DNA of 64,000 nt, from positions 44,661,825 to 44,725,824 of the forward strand of contig OY997591.1 in NCBI GenBank assembly GCA_963921825.1. The letters are read 5' to 3'. Numbering within the stretch: position 1 is the first letter of the stretch; the number at the start of each line of letters is the position of its first letter. The notes beneath the pieces were generated by a model. The model did no database searches and was not told the origin of the DNA. It saw only the letters and a program-made list of their open reading frames with translations. The stretch comes from Erodium maritimum (lineage: Eukaryota > Streptophyta > Magnoliopsida > Geraniales > Geraniaceae). The position numbers and the translations under genes were made by a program. This document shows positions 33,971 through 45,702 of this stretch, piece by piece.

Positions 33971-33975
33971 AGAGA

Positions 33976-34508
33976 GAGATTTTGATACTAGTGATGTAAT
34001 CTCTTATATTATTTTTTACTAAAAAGGTACAATTTCATTAAATATAGTTCAAACGACAATAGAAGCGCATTAGTGAAATCCTTGACCATGGTATTGAGCC
34101 CCGAAGGTCTGTCTACATATAACTTTGAGATAAATGAACCGACACATGCGGGTTTTTTGAAAAGCCATAAAGGCCAACTGAAAAAAAAAGAAACTACAAC
34201 GAAACCGATGGCTGCTGCTCAAGGTAGTGCCTAGCTGCTGCATACTCTGTAGGGTGCGACCGAACATGTTGTCATCAATTTCAAAAAGAGGCAGAGTTCT
34301 TCTTCGGGACCCCTCCCAGAACCAGTCCCTAGAGTACTGAATTCCTAAGCATACTGAAAACAAATTTAAACTAGAAAAAATATTTAATATAAAAGACTTT
34401 GAGTTTGAATGGTAAAATTAAATCTAAATAGTAAATAAAATTAAAATACTTCCATTTATTTAGTTTATAAATTATTGTACAGAAAAGCTTTAAATCTTAT
34501 ATTCGAGG
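33976..34508 (-). other. Unassigned, with a LINE-like 3' tail
   Basis: In the minus direction the stretch ending at ~34010 reads TTTAATGAAATTGTACC, a T-rich segment and A-rich sequence, resembling plant LINE 3' ends. No domain was recognised in 34070-34363, and no duplication was identified. Confidence 0.3.
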
Positions 34509-35290
34509 GAAGGTGAGAAATAAAAAAAATTATGAATGATGGTTTCATTAGCTTTGAAATAAAGATTACAAAGCTGGGGAAAGATCCCAAATAACCTCCA
34601 AAAGACAAGTAAAAACCCAACATAAGATAATCATCTTCTACCAGAAGAAACAAAACAAAGTGGAGGGGAGTTCAGCCAAAGTGAAAAACTGGACTCCTCA
34701 ACCAGAACACCAGCCATCTTACAAATGCTGAAACTGTGAAGTTGAGGCTTGAAGAAAACTACATCAATAGACTCAAAATGTTGCCAAAAGAAAGCTGAGT
34801 TTCTCTGCAACCAGATGTGCCAAAAACATAAATAAGCCACATTGACCCATATCTTCCACCAACTTCTTCGGCCTAGCCCTCTCCAAGCAAATAAAGTTGA
34901 AACGCAATCCCCCGCCATGATCCAAACAATAGACCACCAAGAAAATACCTTGGACCACAATAGCCAAGAAAAATCACAATGAAGGAAGAGATGCGATGAG
35001 TCCTCGAAAACCCAAGAGCAGAAGCTAAAGAGCATATCATTGATAGATATCTGAATTCCTTTATCCTTCAAAAAAGACTTGGTAGGGACGACATTATGGG
35101 CCAATAACCAAACCAAAGAACTATACTCGGGGGGAAGATTTTTGATCCAAAGAATTCCCGCCCGAAGAACAAGAGATGGTTCAGAATCCAAGAGTACTAG
35201 TATCCAAAAAACATTAATAATAACAAAATTAAGTACTAGTAGTAATTTCAAAAAAAAAATTAAAAATCTCCCTCGAAACTTGAGACTAAA
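34509..35290 (-). mobile_element. LINE 3' fragment (L1) with zf-RVT domain
   Basis: The minus strand encodes, from ~35170 down, WIKNLPPEYSSLVWLLAHN, then VPTKSFLKDKGI, CSWVFEDSSHLFLHCDFS, WWKIWVNVAYLCFWHIWLQR. This is the zinc-binding zf-RVT region found C-terminal to reverse transcriptase in plant LINEs (cysteine in FCSWVFED and HxxxxC in HLFLHC). The 3' side has the tail-like AAGCTAATGAAACC near 34550. Only the 3' part is here, typical of 5'-truncated LINE insertions. Confidence 0.75.
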
Positions 35291-35785
35291 CATTAACCTA
35301 AGACGCCTCTGCGATTATGGCCACCAAAAGTATACCGCTCCCACTCCACCGTTGATACCTGCAACCCCCTCCATGCCGATGACCCCTATTTCTTCGGACG
35401 CCTCGCCCTTGGCCGTGGTCCCCTTCTCAGTTGGGGCTTCTCACCCGCTACCACACGTCAAGGGAAACGGGTAAAACCTAGGCTGGTGACCCATAGGGCG
35501 GAGGCTCTAATTTCATGCACCTCGTCGCCGCCCACGCTGATTTCAGCAAATCCGCCGCCTACAACTTCCATGCCCAAGGTTGTTACGGCATCTCAATCAA
35601 TCGTCCCTAGCCCTCAATCGCTTGTCTTATTTCCACCGCTTCACCGGGACCTTGCGAAGGAGAAGGCGCCGATGATGGACTTGACTGGAGTTGTTCCTCG
35701 GGAGGTGCTGTTGTCGGATCTCCCTCAACCGGAGGTGAGATCCCTGGGATTAAGGCATTGTCTTCCAAATTGGGACAGAGTCTCT
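35291..35785 (+). other. Pro/Ser-rich coding-like stretch left of solo LTR E
   Basis: Plus-strand frames at 35079-35474 and 35486-35803 are rich in Pro, Ser and Thr (ATPSMPMTPISSDASPLAV; LTGVVPREVLLSDLPQPE). The style fits the linker parts of a LINE ORF1, and a LINE ORF1 lies just across solo LTR E, but no domain was identified. Confidence 0.35.
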
Positions 35786-37473
35786 TGTTGGGTCTCGAGG
35801 TAGGGTTGGAAATGAACCAACTCGCAGCGGAAAATCAATGAAAACCAAGAGACGATAAAAACCATCAAACAACTAACAAAGAATGGATTCACAAGAGAAA
35901 AATTCAGCACTAGTTCTTACCAAAACAAGAACACCGGTTAAAGAATGATTGTCTTGAGTCTCTAAGACGCCTACGTATCCACATGGGAATCAAAGCCACG
36001 TAGTTCTTCTCTTTGAGGACTCAAGAACACAAAAATGGAGGTGGAAACTTTCCAAACCCGAAATTGCAAGGGAAGAGGGAGAGAAGTTGTGTTTCCTATT
36101 GTTGTCTTTTGTTTGTTATGTTGAAAAAAGATGACTTAAACATAACAAAACCCATACTTGTCCAGCTAAAGGCATGGGACAAGTATGGTGTCAAGTAAGG
36201 TGTAAATCGGACAAAGTATGGCAAGACAAGATTGGGTTAGGTGGTGAATCACCAACACCGTAATCCTTGTCTTGCTTACTTAGTACTAATTAATCAAGAC
36301 TTGATTAATTAGTTCCATGGGCATTGGTTGCATGGGCCTTTCATGGGCCTCTTGGAACATGGCCCGTGGCCATTTCCAACGAGGTCCCGTGATTCGCTCA
36401 TCGCCTCCAAGCCTTTCATACCGGAAATGTCCAACATTATCCGACGCGATCAATCCCAAGAATCCAAGCCTTGTCTCGATCCGTAAAGTCCTATTCACTT
36501 ACGGGCACATGACCCGAAACCCAGTTTTGGTCATGTCCCGAGACAACTCCCTTTTGGCCATTCTCCATAAATGTGTCAATGAGTTTCATCCTCCGGTGTG
36601 ACCCTTAGGTTTATGCATGTCAATAGATCAACGTAAAATCCCATTTAACTTGATCCAATTTAAGTGGCAACTAACGAGACTTTAGTATTGCCTGACACTG
36701 CATAACGAATCGACCCTGTCGATTCTAACCTTTCCGTCGTCCCTGTCATTATCTTTTTATCTCCGATATCCTGATTGAGATAAGGCATAGAGTCGTCATC
36801 CTTATTATTCTTAATCATTGTTCCTTGATATGTGAGATGACTGAAGATATGATACCCAGTATCATATGCATGGCCATGCTATTTTTTCAATCACTCTCGA
36901 TCAAGCGGCCGAGAACCGATATCTTTCCCATACCTCAGTATGAGGGATAAATCCCTTAGCCGTCTTTCGTGCCACTCATGTAGCCCGCCCCCAAGCCAAT
37001 CCTGGTCGTTATGGAAGCCCTGTTACTGACAACGTTAGGCTCAGGTCAAACTCAGTTGTTGACTACATAGCGATCACAAAGACTCCTTGGTCTAAGGATA
37101 CATGACAAGCTACGACACTGAATATGTTCATGACTTAATCTATGGCACATATTCAGGGTGGGTCGTCCAATATCATGTCCCACATGATATCTATGATCAG
37201 ACTCCGGAATCTCATTCCAATGACTAACAGAGCGTAAGCCATAAAGAGCCATCTTTCATACTAGTCGCTTCTAGTGAAGCTTTGTTGACCAGGGACCCAT
37301 CGAGTGTGATCTATCTCAATCTATGGTTCTATTCGCATGGTGGGCATAAATAAGAGCACACATCGATATATTACTCCAACACATAAGTAATATAAAGCCG
37401 CTTTAATTTTATTACTAACGATGATATATACATTTGGACATTTAGGATTGAACTACGGGCACTAAGACTAACA
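35786..37473 (-). mobile_element. Solo LTR E, Copia C/F family
   Basis: A 1688-bp TGTTGGGTCTC...AAGACTAACA unit flanked by the perfect duplication TCTCT (35781-35785 and 37474-37478). No internal region. Same family and orientation as the solo LTR in B. Confidence 0.95.
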
Positions 37474-37478
37474 TCTCT

Positions 37479-38790
37479 TTGATCCCAACTTGCCTTACGA
37501 CTCCGCAAGGCATGGCTCATGGCTGGGCAATGCCGGTGTCGCTGGAAGAACCTTCGTCTCCTCCTACTAAGGATGACCTGGATCTACAGGCTTCGCTTCC
37601 GGCTCTCTAGGATGGCGTATCCTCCTGCTCCATCGAGGATGACGAGGAAGTCGAGGTAGTGGTTCCTTTTTCTCTGACTAACTCTCTACTTATTTCCCGT
37701 CGACAGTGGGGCATGACGGGACGTCTATGGTCGGATAAAGCGCCGCGGAAGGAGACACTTCTACAAGTCATCACCACGGCCTGAGGCCAAATGACAGATG
37801 GCTTGGTCGTCAAGGAACTAGGGTCGGGCCTTTTTGGGTTCTACTTCCGGACAGAGGAGGCTAGGGCGTGGGTTAGGGCCAATGAGCCCTCGTGTTTTGA
37901 TGGGCGCTCACTACTATTGGGCGACCTCAACCCTTGTGCTTGGGACCCCCCTGTGTTGTACCGCATTCAGTTATGGGTTCACGTTCGAGGCCTGCCACCC
38001 TTGTTCCGAACGCAGGAAACGGGGGGAGCGATTGGAGATATCTTGGGTGCATGTATGACTGTGCCGGCAGATCAATGGAGCATGTGTTGTGGATGTACAG
38101 TACAGTTACGGTATTGGCACTTCATCGACCGACCTCTCAGGCGGGGACTGGTGCTTAGATTTACAGAGTTCCCAGATCTTGTTAGGGCTGATCTTACTTA
38201 CTCCAAGATGCCAAGTTTCTGCTACAACTGTGGGCGGATGGGGCATATTGTGCGGGATTGCAAACTGGAGGTCCGGGGTGATATGAAGTTTGGTACCTCT
38301 TGGTTGGAGTACTAGAATGGTCAGCAGGGCAAGTCGTATGCCATGGATTTTGAGGAGCCGAAGGTGACGGTACCCTTTGGCTTTGGGCGGATTTACCCTA
38401 GCACTGTATCTAAGGGCGCCCCGTCTCTGGGGAAGGCCCCGCGTATTTCCTCGAGCATTGTATCTAATTGTACAGGAACTCGGGGCAACACCCATACTGC
38501 GGTAGTTGATCCGGGTTGGCAGAACTTGGTGCCCGACCAGCTCTCTAGTAGCCGGGACACTGAAGTTCCAGCGCCCATTTCTAGGGGCGTTGAAGATCCA
38601 CCACCCATTACTGTTAGGCTTGAAGATATTGGAGCTTGCTCTACTGGCATGGTCAAGCGAACTACAACAGATGCACCCAGGGACGATCAGGCGAAGGCTA
38701 GTAAGCAGTCTCGCCAGGATGGATGTTAGGCACTTGGGGCCTCAGGGGCCGGTCTTGGAGGGGTTCCTAGTATAGGTCGTACTTCCTATA
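37479..38790 (+). pseudogene. LINE ORF1 (DUF4283-like, CCHC), broken
   Basis: From ~37650 the plus strand reads SLLISRRQWGMTGRLWSDK and continues into a DUF4283-like gag domain (LGSGLFGFYFRTEEARAWV, WVHVRGLPP, then LVLRFTEFPDLVRADLTY). A zinc knuckle of CX2CX4HX4C form (CYNCGRMGHIVRDC, 38219-38260) follows, then a Pro/Ser-rich tail to 38729. ORF1 proteins of plant LINEs bind their own RNA. Stops interrupt the frame, for example TGA 37782-37784 and TAG 38313-38315. No matching ORF2 follows. Confidence 0.85.
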
Positions 38791-39078
38791 TTTGATGCAG
38801 TCCCGGTCTATGGATTGGGCTGGGACTTTCAGTAACACTTTCTCACCCCCACCGCTCCTTCCTACCTTTATGGCAGCCTTGATGGCATCTTGGAGCCTGT
38901 CTCTACAAGTTTCATTTATATTTTCAACAATGTCGGTGACGGTTATATTGCTCAAAAGAACTACGAATTTTGTACTCTCTATCTGTTCTTCTCTAGTTGT
39001 CAAGGAGTTTGTTCCTTGATGCACACCTATGTTTTGAATTAACCTTTTAGTTACAAAAAAAGTAATTTAAAAAAAATT
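38791..39078 (-). other. Unrecognised 85-codon frame
   Basis: A minus-strand frame at 38767-39024 reads TREEQIESTKFVVLLSNITV, then DIVENINETCRDRLQDAIKA and KVLLKVPAQSIDRDCIKYRK. The composition looks protein-like and not low-complexity, but I do not recognise a family. It may be an exon relic or part of a transposon; chance cannot be excluded. Confidence 0.25.
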
Positions 39079-39095
39079 GGGGGGGGGGGGGGGGG
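39079..39095. repeat. G17 homopolymer
   Basis: Seventeen consecutive G on the plus strand. A second run of 19 G lies at 45281-45299. Confidence 0.95.
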
Positions 39096-39689
39096 TGGCG
39101 GCACGTGCCCCCTTTGAAACCTATGTACATCCTCAATTGCATGGGTGGATATCTGCCTACACGAATGGATTTTCATCCAGTCGTGTGGATGTGGATTTTT
39201 ATTTTTGTGATCCACGGCCCACCCATGAAAAATGAATATTTAACGGATTTCATCCGTAAAATATGCGGATGGATTGGATACAATCCGTGTGATTCACAAA
39301 CTATAATCAAAATCTAAGATGAATTTTTTTAAAAAAATAAACTAATACCATTTTTGTATTCAAGCAATTTTGCAACACCTTAGTTACATTATAAAAATGC
39401 TACACATGATTTTATTACAAAAAATGTTGATTTCACACGTGTAGTTAGATCGATTGGTGATGACTTTTTTTAGTATGGTTGGTTAAACTCTATATATTAA
39501 ATTGAGCTTAGTATCATGTGCAGGTTTGTGGATCATTCATGGATCTATCTACCTTAATACACAATCCGTTCATAAAATTTGATCCACTATCTATCCACTT
39601 ATGTGCGGATGAGTAGCGGATAGATTGCGGACCAGACGGATAAGTAGGTGGAGCAAATTACTAAATGTTTTTGCACACCCCTAGTTCTA
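39096..39689. mobile_element. Possible hAT-like non-autonomous fragment
   Basis: The right edge (TTGCACACCCCTAG, 39671-39684) resembles hAT terminal repeats (CTAGGGGTGTGCAA inverted). The left edge after the G run (GGTGGCGGCACG) is only a weak partner. The inside is rich in CGGAT/ATCCG motifs, as in subterminal repeats of hAT elements. No 8-bp duplication was found. Confidence 0.3.
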
Positions 39690-39694
39690 GCCAC

Positions 39695-42047
39695 TGATGA
39701 GTGGGGATGACTACGTCCAAACCCTCTTTTAACGTGCATCAGGACACGATCATCAAGCAATATATGTGACGATTAAGTACCGGTCGATCCCATAGGGAGT
39801 AGAGGTTCACTAGTATTTTGCTAAGACCTGGGGACATGTGCTATCACTTCCATATACCCGAAAGGGAAAATAAAGATCAGTAAAGTAAATGGTTGTTTTA
39901 GTTTAGAAAAAAAAGAGAAATCTATATACACGCTACAACCTAAGATACATAGCTTTTGATTCACAGAAGGAGTCGGTCGCGAGTTCAAGTAAACACGATT
40001 TCCAATTACCGCATGGTTTGGTTAGCGAAAGTGAAATAAAATAATGCTTTCTTTATGTTCTTAGAACACTTAAGTTCCTATATATGTGGTATCATGAAAT
40101 CAACCACATCCTAGTTACGAGGAGAGGGCACAAGACCATTGTCCGGATCGATATGCGAACCACCAATCATCGGAAAGAAATAAAATAGAGCTTAGTTCTA
40201 TGATCTTGAGCGAAGCCAGATCAATCCTGGAACGAGAGATAAAGACAATGAATGCATGTCATTCTCGCTACCAACTACCACAAGTAAAGATAGCTACACC
40301 ACTCGGCGAATCGACTCAGCTACGCCTAGTTCCCTTCTTAATTCCTAAATGTCATCAATAACGATGAACCCCGAAAATCAAATAGAACTAAATAGAGTAT
40401 CGAATCACGATACTCTGGTACTACACAAGCATGCGAGGATTCTAAATAATTTGGTGAGTCCACTTAGCTAAGCATAGTTCAATCTACCTGACGACCGAAT
40501 GAATCGATCATCAAGGAGAACTAAATAGAGCAAAAAATCATGAAGCTCTGGTAATAAACTAGCGAAAGTAAACTCTAAATCAATAAACAAATATACTTAG
40601 CTACGTCTAGTTCACTTCTCTAAAACCAAACACCAACGATCAAGATGAGTTCGGTAATCAAGTGGAACTACATAGAGTAACGAATCGCGAAACTCTGGTA
40701 ATACACAAGCGTAAGTGAATTCAATACTAGTGAAATCCCGTTTCACACTAGATCGAATCATGGATCGCTCCAAACATCAATCTACGTAGAGCACACAACA
40801 ATCAGGGGAAAATCCCCAAATCGTTCGGTCGGTTTGAAACACACAAGAGAATCGAGAAAACACAACCTGCCATATTCCTATCTCTTCAATAGGAAATCAA
40901 GACATAAACATGTCGGAAATGCTAGATAAGTTCACTAAATGGCTAAATTTTGCATTTTTACGAACTCTAGCCTAGAAATTGATATACACCCGAGAGACGA
41001 AATAGTTAGCACATGAAATCGGGTTCAAAAACATGACAAATCGAACATAAAGCACGAAAATCATGCATAAACATCGAGCAGCTTAAATATAGATGAATAC
41101 ACATACAAGCAATTGGATGCTAATTAAAGCTCAAAAACCAAACTCATGCCAAAAACATCACCAAATTCAAATTAGCCATAAACTCATGCATCAATTTAAA
41201 GAAAAACAACATTTACACATCACCCTTGACCAAAGATTGGAATCCAAGGTCATGGAATCCAAATCCTACTCAAGCATACAAAAAAACGACTTTTACAACA
41301 ACATAAAGAAGAGTAGAGATTAGAACCGGGATTGGGTTGAGAAACTCAATCAAAAACTCTTCTAGCTTGCAAACCCACCATCTCCAACTCTCCAAAGCTT
41401 CAACTCATGAAAATGGAGAAGTTGAAGATGGTGGGAGGCTTATGGATACTTGAAACATCCTTGGATCATCTTAGTTATGGCTTCTGGTGGTAGAAAATGC
41501 ACCCAAGAACAAATGAAGAACAAGAGAAAGAAGAAGAACAAAATAATACAAAGTTTGAAATTTTATTCTTAGGAATAAAAATATGATCTAAAAAATTGTT
41601 CCAAAAAGTTATCTCCTTCTTCTATATACAGACAAAAGAGAAAATAAAAATAAAAAACATATATGTCTAAACACTTCACGCGCGTAGGAGTTGGGACGCG
41701 CAGAGCAAGAGGAATAGGTGGGATAAGAGTGTCACGTGGCGCTTAGTGATTGGCCCACGTAACCTGTTATGTTGTAGCTTTTTTCAGTTTAACTCTAATT
41801 TTCCATCGCTCATTCCCGTTTTATTTGGCCTCCGATCAACCTCGTTCTTGCGCTAATAATTTTATTTTTTCGCGGCCTACAAAACTAGGCCAATAATGAA
41901 TATATGTAGAGCATTTGAAAAATATCAACTAATAACGAGGTTTAGCGCATTTATTAAATAACATCAAAAATATAAGAACAAGGCACAAACAAGGTAAAAA
42001 TGTATGGAAAACTAGCCAAATTAGATAGAGCAAATTTATGCTCATCA
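39695..42047. mobile_element. 2353-bp TG...CA unit, probable solo LTR of unassigned family
   Basis: Begins TGATGAGTGGGG and ends TTTATGCTCATCA; the 7-bp ends TGATGAG/CTCATCA are exact inverted copies. The perfect 5-bp duplication GCCAC flanks it (39690-39694 and 42048-42052). TG...CA ends plus a 5-bp duplication are the hallmarks of an LTR-element insertion. With no coding sequence, primer site or internal direct LTRs, a solo LTR is the simplest reading. Inside are three diverged repeats (near 40385, 40517, 40664; core AACTA-ATAGAG...ACTCTGGTA) and a GTCGATCCCATAGGGAG stretch. It interrupts the RNase H region of LINE L2. Orientation is not determined. Confidence 0.75.
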
Positions 42048-42052
42048 GCCAC

Positions 42053-45000
42053 ATACTCGAGTTTAACATCATCGAGAGATAATAAGATGGAACACATTCT
42101 TCAATAATGCTTCCCACAGGTTTGAAGAGGAGGACCATCCCCATAAGTAATCCCACAATAGACTGGGCATCACTCTGTATTATCACACAGGTGAGCCTGG
42201 CGTGTTGTATCCACCGTAAATCCTTCAGGATTGCGGTGGCCTCCGCAATATTCTCTCTATGGTCCATAAGAAGAATACCATTCATGCCTTCCACAACCCT
42301 CACTCGCTCATCCTACAAACCATGTTCTAAGCCATTTGGTTATTGTCCAAGAATACCGCTACATCCATATTTACTGTCACCTATCCGATCGGTATGAGTG
42401 ACCATCTGAACTCACTGTGTCGTGATTGATTTGGGGAGGTGCTACATGATTTAGGTGGGTCGATTGCCAACTGCTAATGGTAGCATCTTGGGAGTCTGCA
42501 GTTTGTGGGGTTTGTTCCCAAACTATCCCGTTTCGTGCCTTTCAAATCTCCTAAAATGTTAGAGCCATCTGATCCTTAACCAGAATATCAGGGTAAGCCA
42601 TAATAAGGGTCCACCAATCCATAAAGGTATGATTGAGAAGGATATGAGTGTCTAGGTGTACCCTCGTCCAAACTTCTTGGGAGAAATGGCAGTGAAAGAG
42701 GAGGTGGGATGCAGACTCCTGGCCCCTGTTTCATATTGGGCATTCCTTCTCAATCGGAACCAATTTTGTTCAGAGATCGACTCCACTTGTAAAGTACCTG
42801 AGAGAACCCTCCACAAAAGGGTTGATTTGAGGCTGAATGTCGAGGTCCCAAATTGCTTTCTAGACCGTAACACCCCCGTGGGTGTCTTATTCATACGGGC
42901 TAATTCTCTATACCCCTCCTTAAAGATGTATATCTTCTTAGAGTTATGGGTCCAATACCACCTATCAGGCCAACCATATGTCGGTGGAAGAACTTGCAAG
43001 ACTTACCGTACTAGGTTCGGGGGTAGAGGCTCCTCTAACTTAACTCGTGTTCCATCCCCCCCTATTAGTTCCTTGACCATCATCCCTGGCATCCCAACTA
43101 TGTTGACTAGGATACACGTGATATCCTCTAGTAGACAATGGACCCCTTTCCACCAGAGTATTACTCATGTCCTTAATCGTTCTCTAGAGGCCCTATCGGA
43201 GGAGAGAATGAGTCGCCCAAACCCCCGACCATATATATCTCGGGTTGAGCCCTTTCCACTGTTAGGAAATCTCCCTTCAGGTAGTACCTAGCCTTAAAGA
43301 CCCGAGCCACCTGACTAGTCCACTCCGATAACAACCGATGTTCTATTTTGTCCAATAACATTAGGTTCATATCATACATGTCTCTGAAAACAAACCCCCA
43401 TTACTCCTTTGGGCAGCACAGCTTCGCTCAATCCTACCAAATGATCGGCTTCGTTGTTTGCGGTGTACCCGTCCACCAGTATTGAGCCAATACAACGTGG
43501 ATTTTTTGCTACTGCTCCCCTAGGAAGAAGGAACACACTCATAGCGTAGATAGGTAGTGCCTGTAAAATTGATCAAACCATAACTTCCCTACCCCCTATC
43601 GACAACATCCCATGTCCCAATTTTGGCCAATAATCGGCCACAAATAAACTGAAGGCTCTAACCACGATTCCTGCCTAACATATTGGGGACGCCTAAATAC
43701 ATTGAACCTGTGAAATCTCCAAAATACCAAGGGTAGCACAACAAACCAAACGAGTAACAAGAGTAGTATTTGTGTTGAAAAAAATAAATGTCTTGTCCTT
43801 ATTAATTACCTAAATTGATAATATACTTAAAATCGTGAGGATTCGGTATAGATGCTCAGCCTCTTTTCGGCCCGCCTGACAGAATATATAACGATCATAT
43901 GCGAGGAAAATGTGTGATATCACGGAGCACTCCGAGCTACCCAAAAACCATGCAGCTTTCCATCCCTCTCCACTTAACGCAGCATCCGAGATAGGCCTTC
44001 CATACATAATAGAAAGAGGTAAAGGGATAGTGGATTCCACTATCGGATTTCTCGACTAGCCGTAAATGATGACGTCTACTTCCCCTCCGAACTGCCAGAA
44101 TGAGTACTCTCTAGTGGAAGCTAAATCCAAAAGCTCCTTTCATAGCCAGTATGAACGACCATCACACCATGTTGTAAGCCTTACTCATATCGAACTTCAA
44201 GGCCATAAATCCATTCATCTTTTGGGTGCGGAGTTTGAGGTAGTGAATGATCTCATATGAGATGAAAATGTTATCTTGTATCGCCCTCCCTGGCACAAAC
44301 GCCCTTGGTTTACCGTAATAAATAGATCTAAGAGAGGCTTGAGGCAGTTGGCTAGAACCTTGGACAAAATCTGAAAAATTACATAGCACAATGCTATTGG
44401 GCGGAGATCATCAACCTTCCTCGGGGACGGCTTCTTTGGGATCAACACAACAGTGGTAGTGTTGACGTCCCCATCAATGGATCCAGCTTCAATTGCCTCT
44501 CGAACAAAAGATATAACCTCTTTATGTAGTATGGGCCAGTAGGAGTGATAAAATAACAAATTAAACCATCCGTTACTTAGTCTTTATTGTGACCCATTTT
44601 GAACACCATGTGGCAGCCCAACTATTCACTCGTAAGTAAACGGTTCTACTCATCCGATATCAAATTCGAAACTAGTTTGGGAAGCTCTTGTAAGTCCACC
44701 TCTCATGTGGTGAAAATATTTTGGAAATAGTGTAAGAGAATATCTTTCATCCCTGTGTCCAAATTTACTTCCACCCCCTTATGATTTTCCAACTCATGGA
44801 TCCCGTTTCATCGTTGTATTTTTGTGGTCGTCGCATAGAAGAACTTCGTATTATGATCACCATTGACCAACCAATGTTGTTTTTTCCTTTGTTTCCAAAA
44901 AGAATCCTACTGGGAAAGAGCTTTCTCATACTGCTTATGTATGGCCAATCTTTGTCTAATCCATAATTTACGTCACTCAGGAGACGCTGACATCTTCTGA

Positions 45001-45702
45001 TTTTGTTGATGGTTTCCTGGTACACCGCATGTCCTCATACATCCAAAGAGCAACCAATTAGGTGTATATTATACTTATTATGCTGCCTTCCCGGTTTTCA
45101 CCATTCCTGCTGAATCAACTAACCACAACCCAGTTCCTTGATCCACCCATTCTCAAACCAAAACTATCTCTCGATCGGCCCCGCCATTCCTCCCATCACT
45201 TGTAGAAAGATAGGCTTGTGGTCGGACGTAGTGTACCCCAGATTTCTAAGTCCATCCTAGGGAAACCTCGCCTTAGCCTCGGGGGGGGGGGGGGGGGGGC
45301 ATCATACCTCTATCCAAGAGGATCTTCAATCGTGTTCGAGGATCTTTTGTCATTTTCCAGGTGAATTGGTACCCCTAAAGTGGCACATCCTCAACCCAAA
45401 TATCATTTAAGTCATGACACAACGCTTGAATAAGATTCACCGGGTGCGACCATCCTCCATTCTTCTCCCCAGGGTGAAGGACGTCATTAAAATCCCCGAT
45501 GAGATCCAATCTTGTGTCTGATTACTTTGGCCCAACCTGTGCAGTAGATCTCATGTTCGGTGTTTGTGTTCTCGAGACGGCTCACCATACACGCCCGTGA
45601 AACGAAGGGCTGGCTCTTGTCCCATCCAAATGTGGATGTAAATATGTGTATGCTCCTGGTCCTCAACCACGACCTTGCATCCCTCCGATCATAAGAGGGA
45701 AA
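42053..45702 (-). mobile_element. LINE L2, 3' part (endonuclease to RNase H), broken
   Basis: Minus-strand ORF2 of a plant LINE in the order endonuclease C-terminal part (GDFNDVLHPGEKNGGWSHP, ~45480), linker (RKLFPSRILFGNKGKNNIGW), reverse transcriptase (TTTVVLIPKKPSPRKVDDLRP near 44440, AFVPGRAIQDNIFISYEIIH, FDMSKAY near 44175, ISHIFLAYDRYIF near 43900 in place of the usual FADD), zf-RVT (RWYWTHNSKKIYIFKEGYRE, ~42960) and RNase H (NIAEATAILKDLRWIQ, VIIQSDAQSIV, ~42240). ORF2 nicks the target and reverse-transcribes the RNA there. Many stops and frame changes show it is old. The 2353-bp unit cuts its RNase H and Copia F cuts its endonuclease; the 5' part resumes at 58955. Confidence 0.88.
45281..45299. 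repeat. G19 homopolymer
   Basis: Nineteen G in a row inside LINE L2, where relatives would have codons. It may be a real expansion or a sequencing or assembly artefact. Confidence 0.9.

Noticed and set aside
39694-39725. CTGATGAG core resembling a hammerhead ribozyme (retrozyme)
   Set aside because: The matching CGAAAC and paired stem II are absent, and the motif is fully explained as the duplicated base C plus the TGATGAG end of the 2353-bp unit.
43000-43300. 211-codon plus-strand frame at 42656-43291
   Set aside because: Antisense of the zf-RVT and reverse transcriptase region of LINE L2, which is clear on the minus strand.
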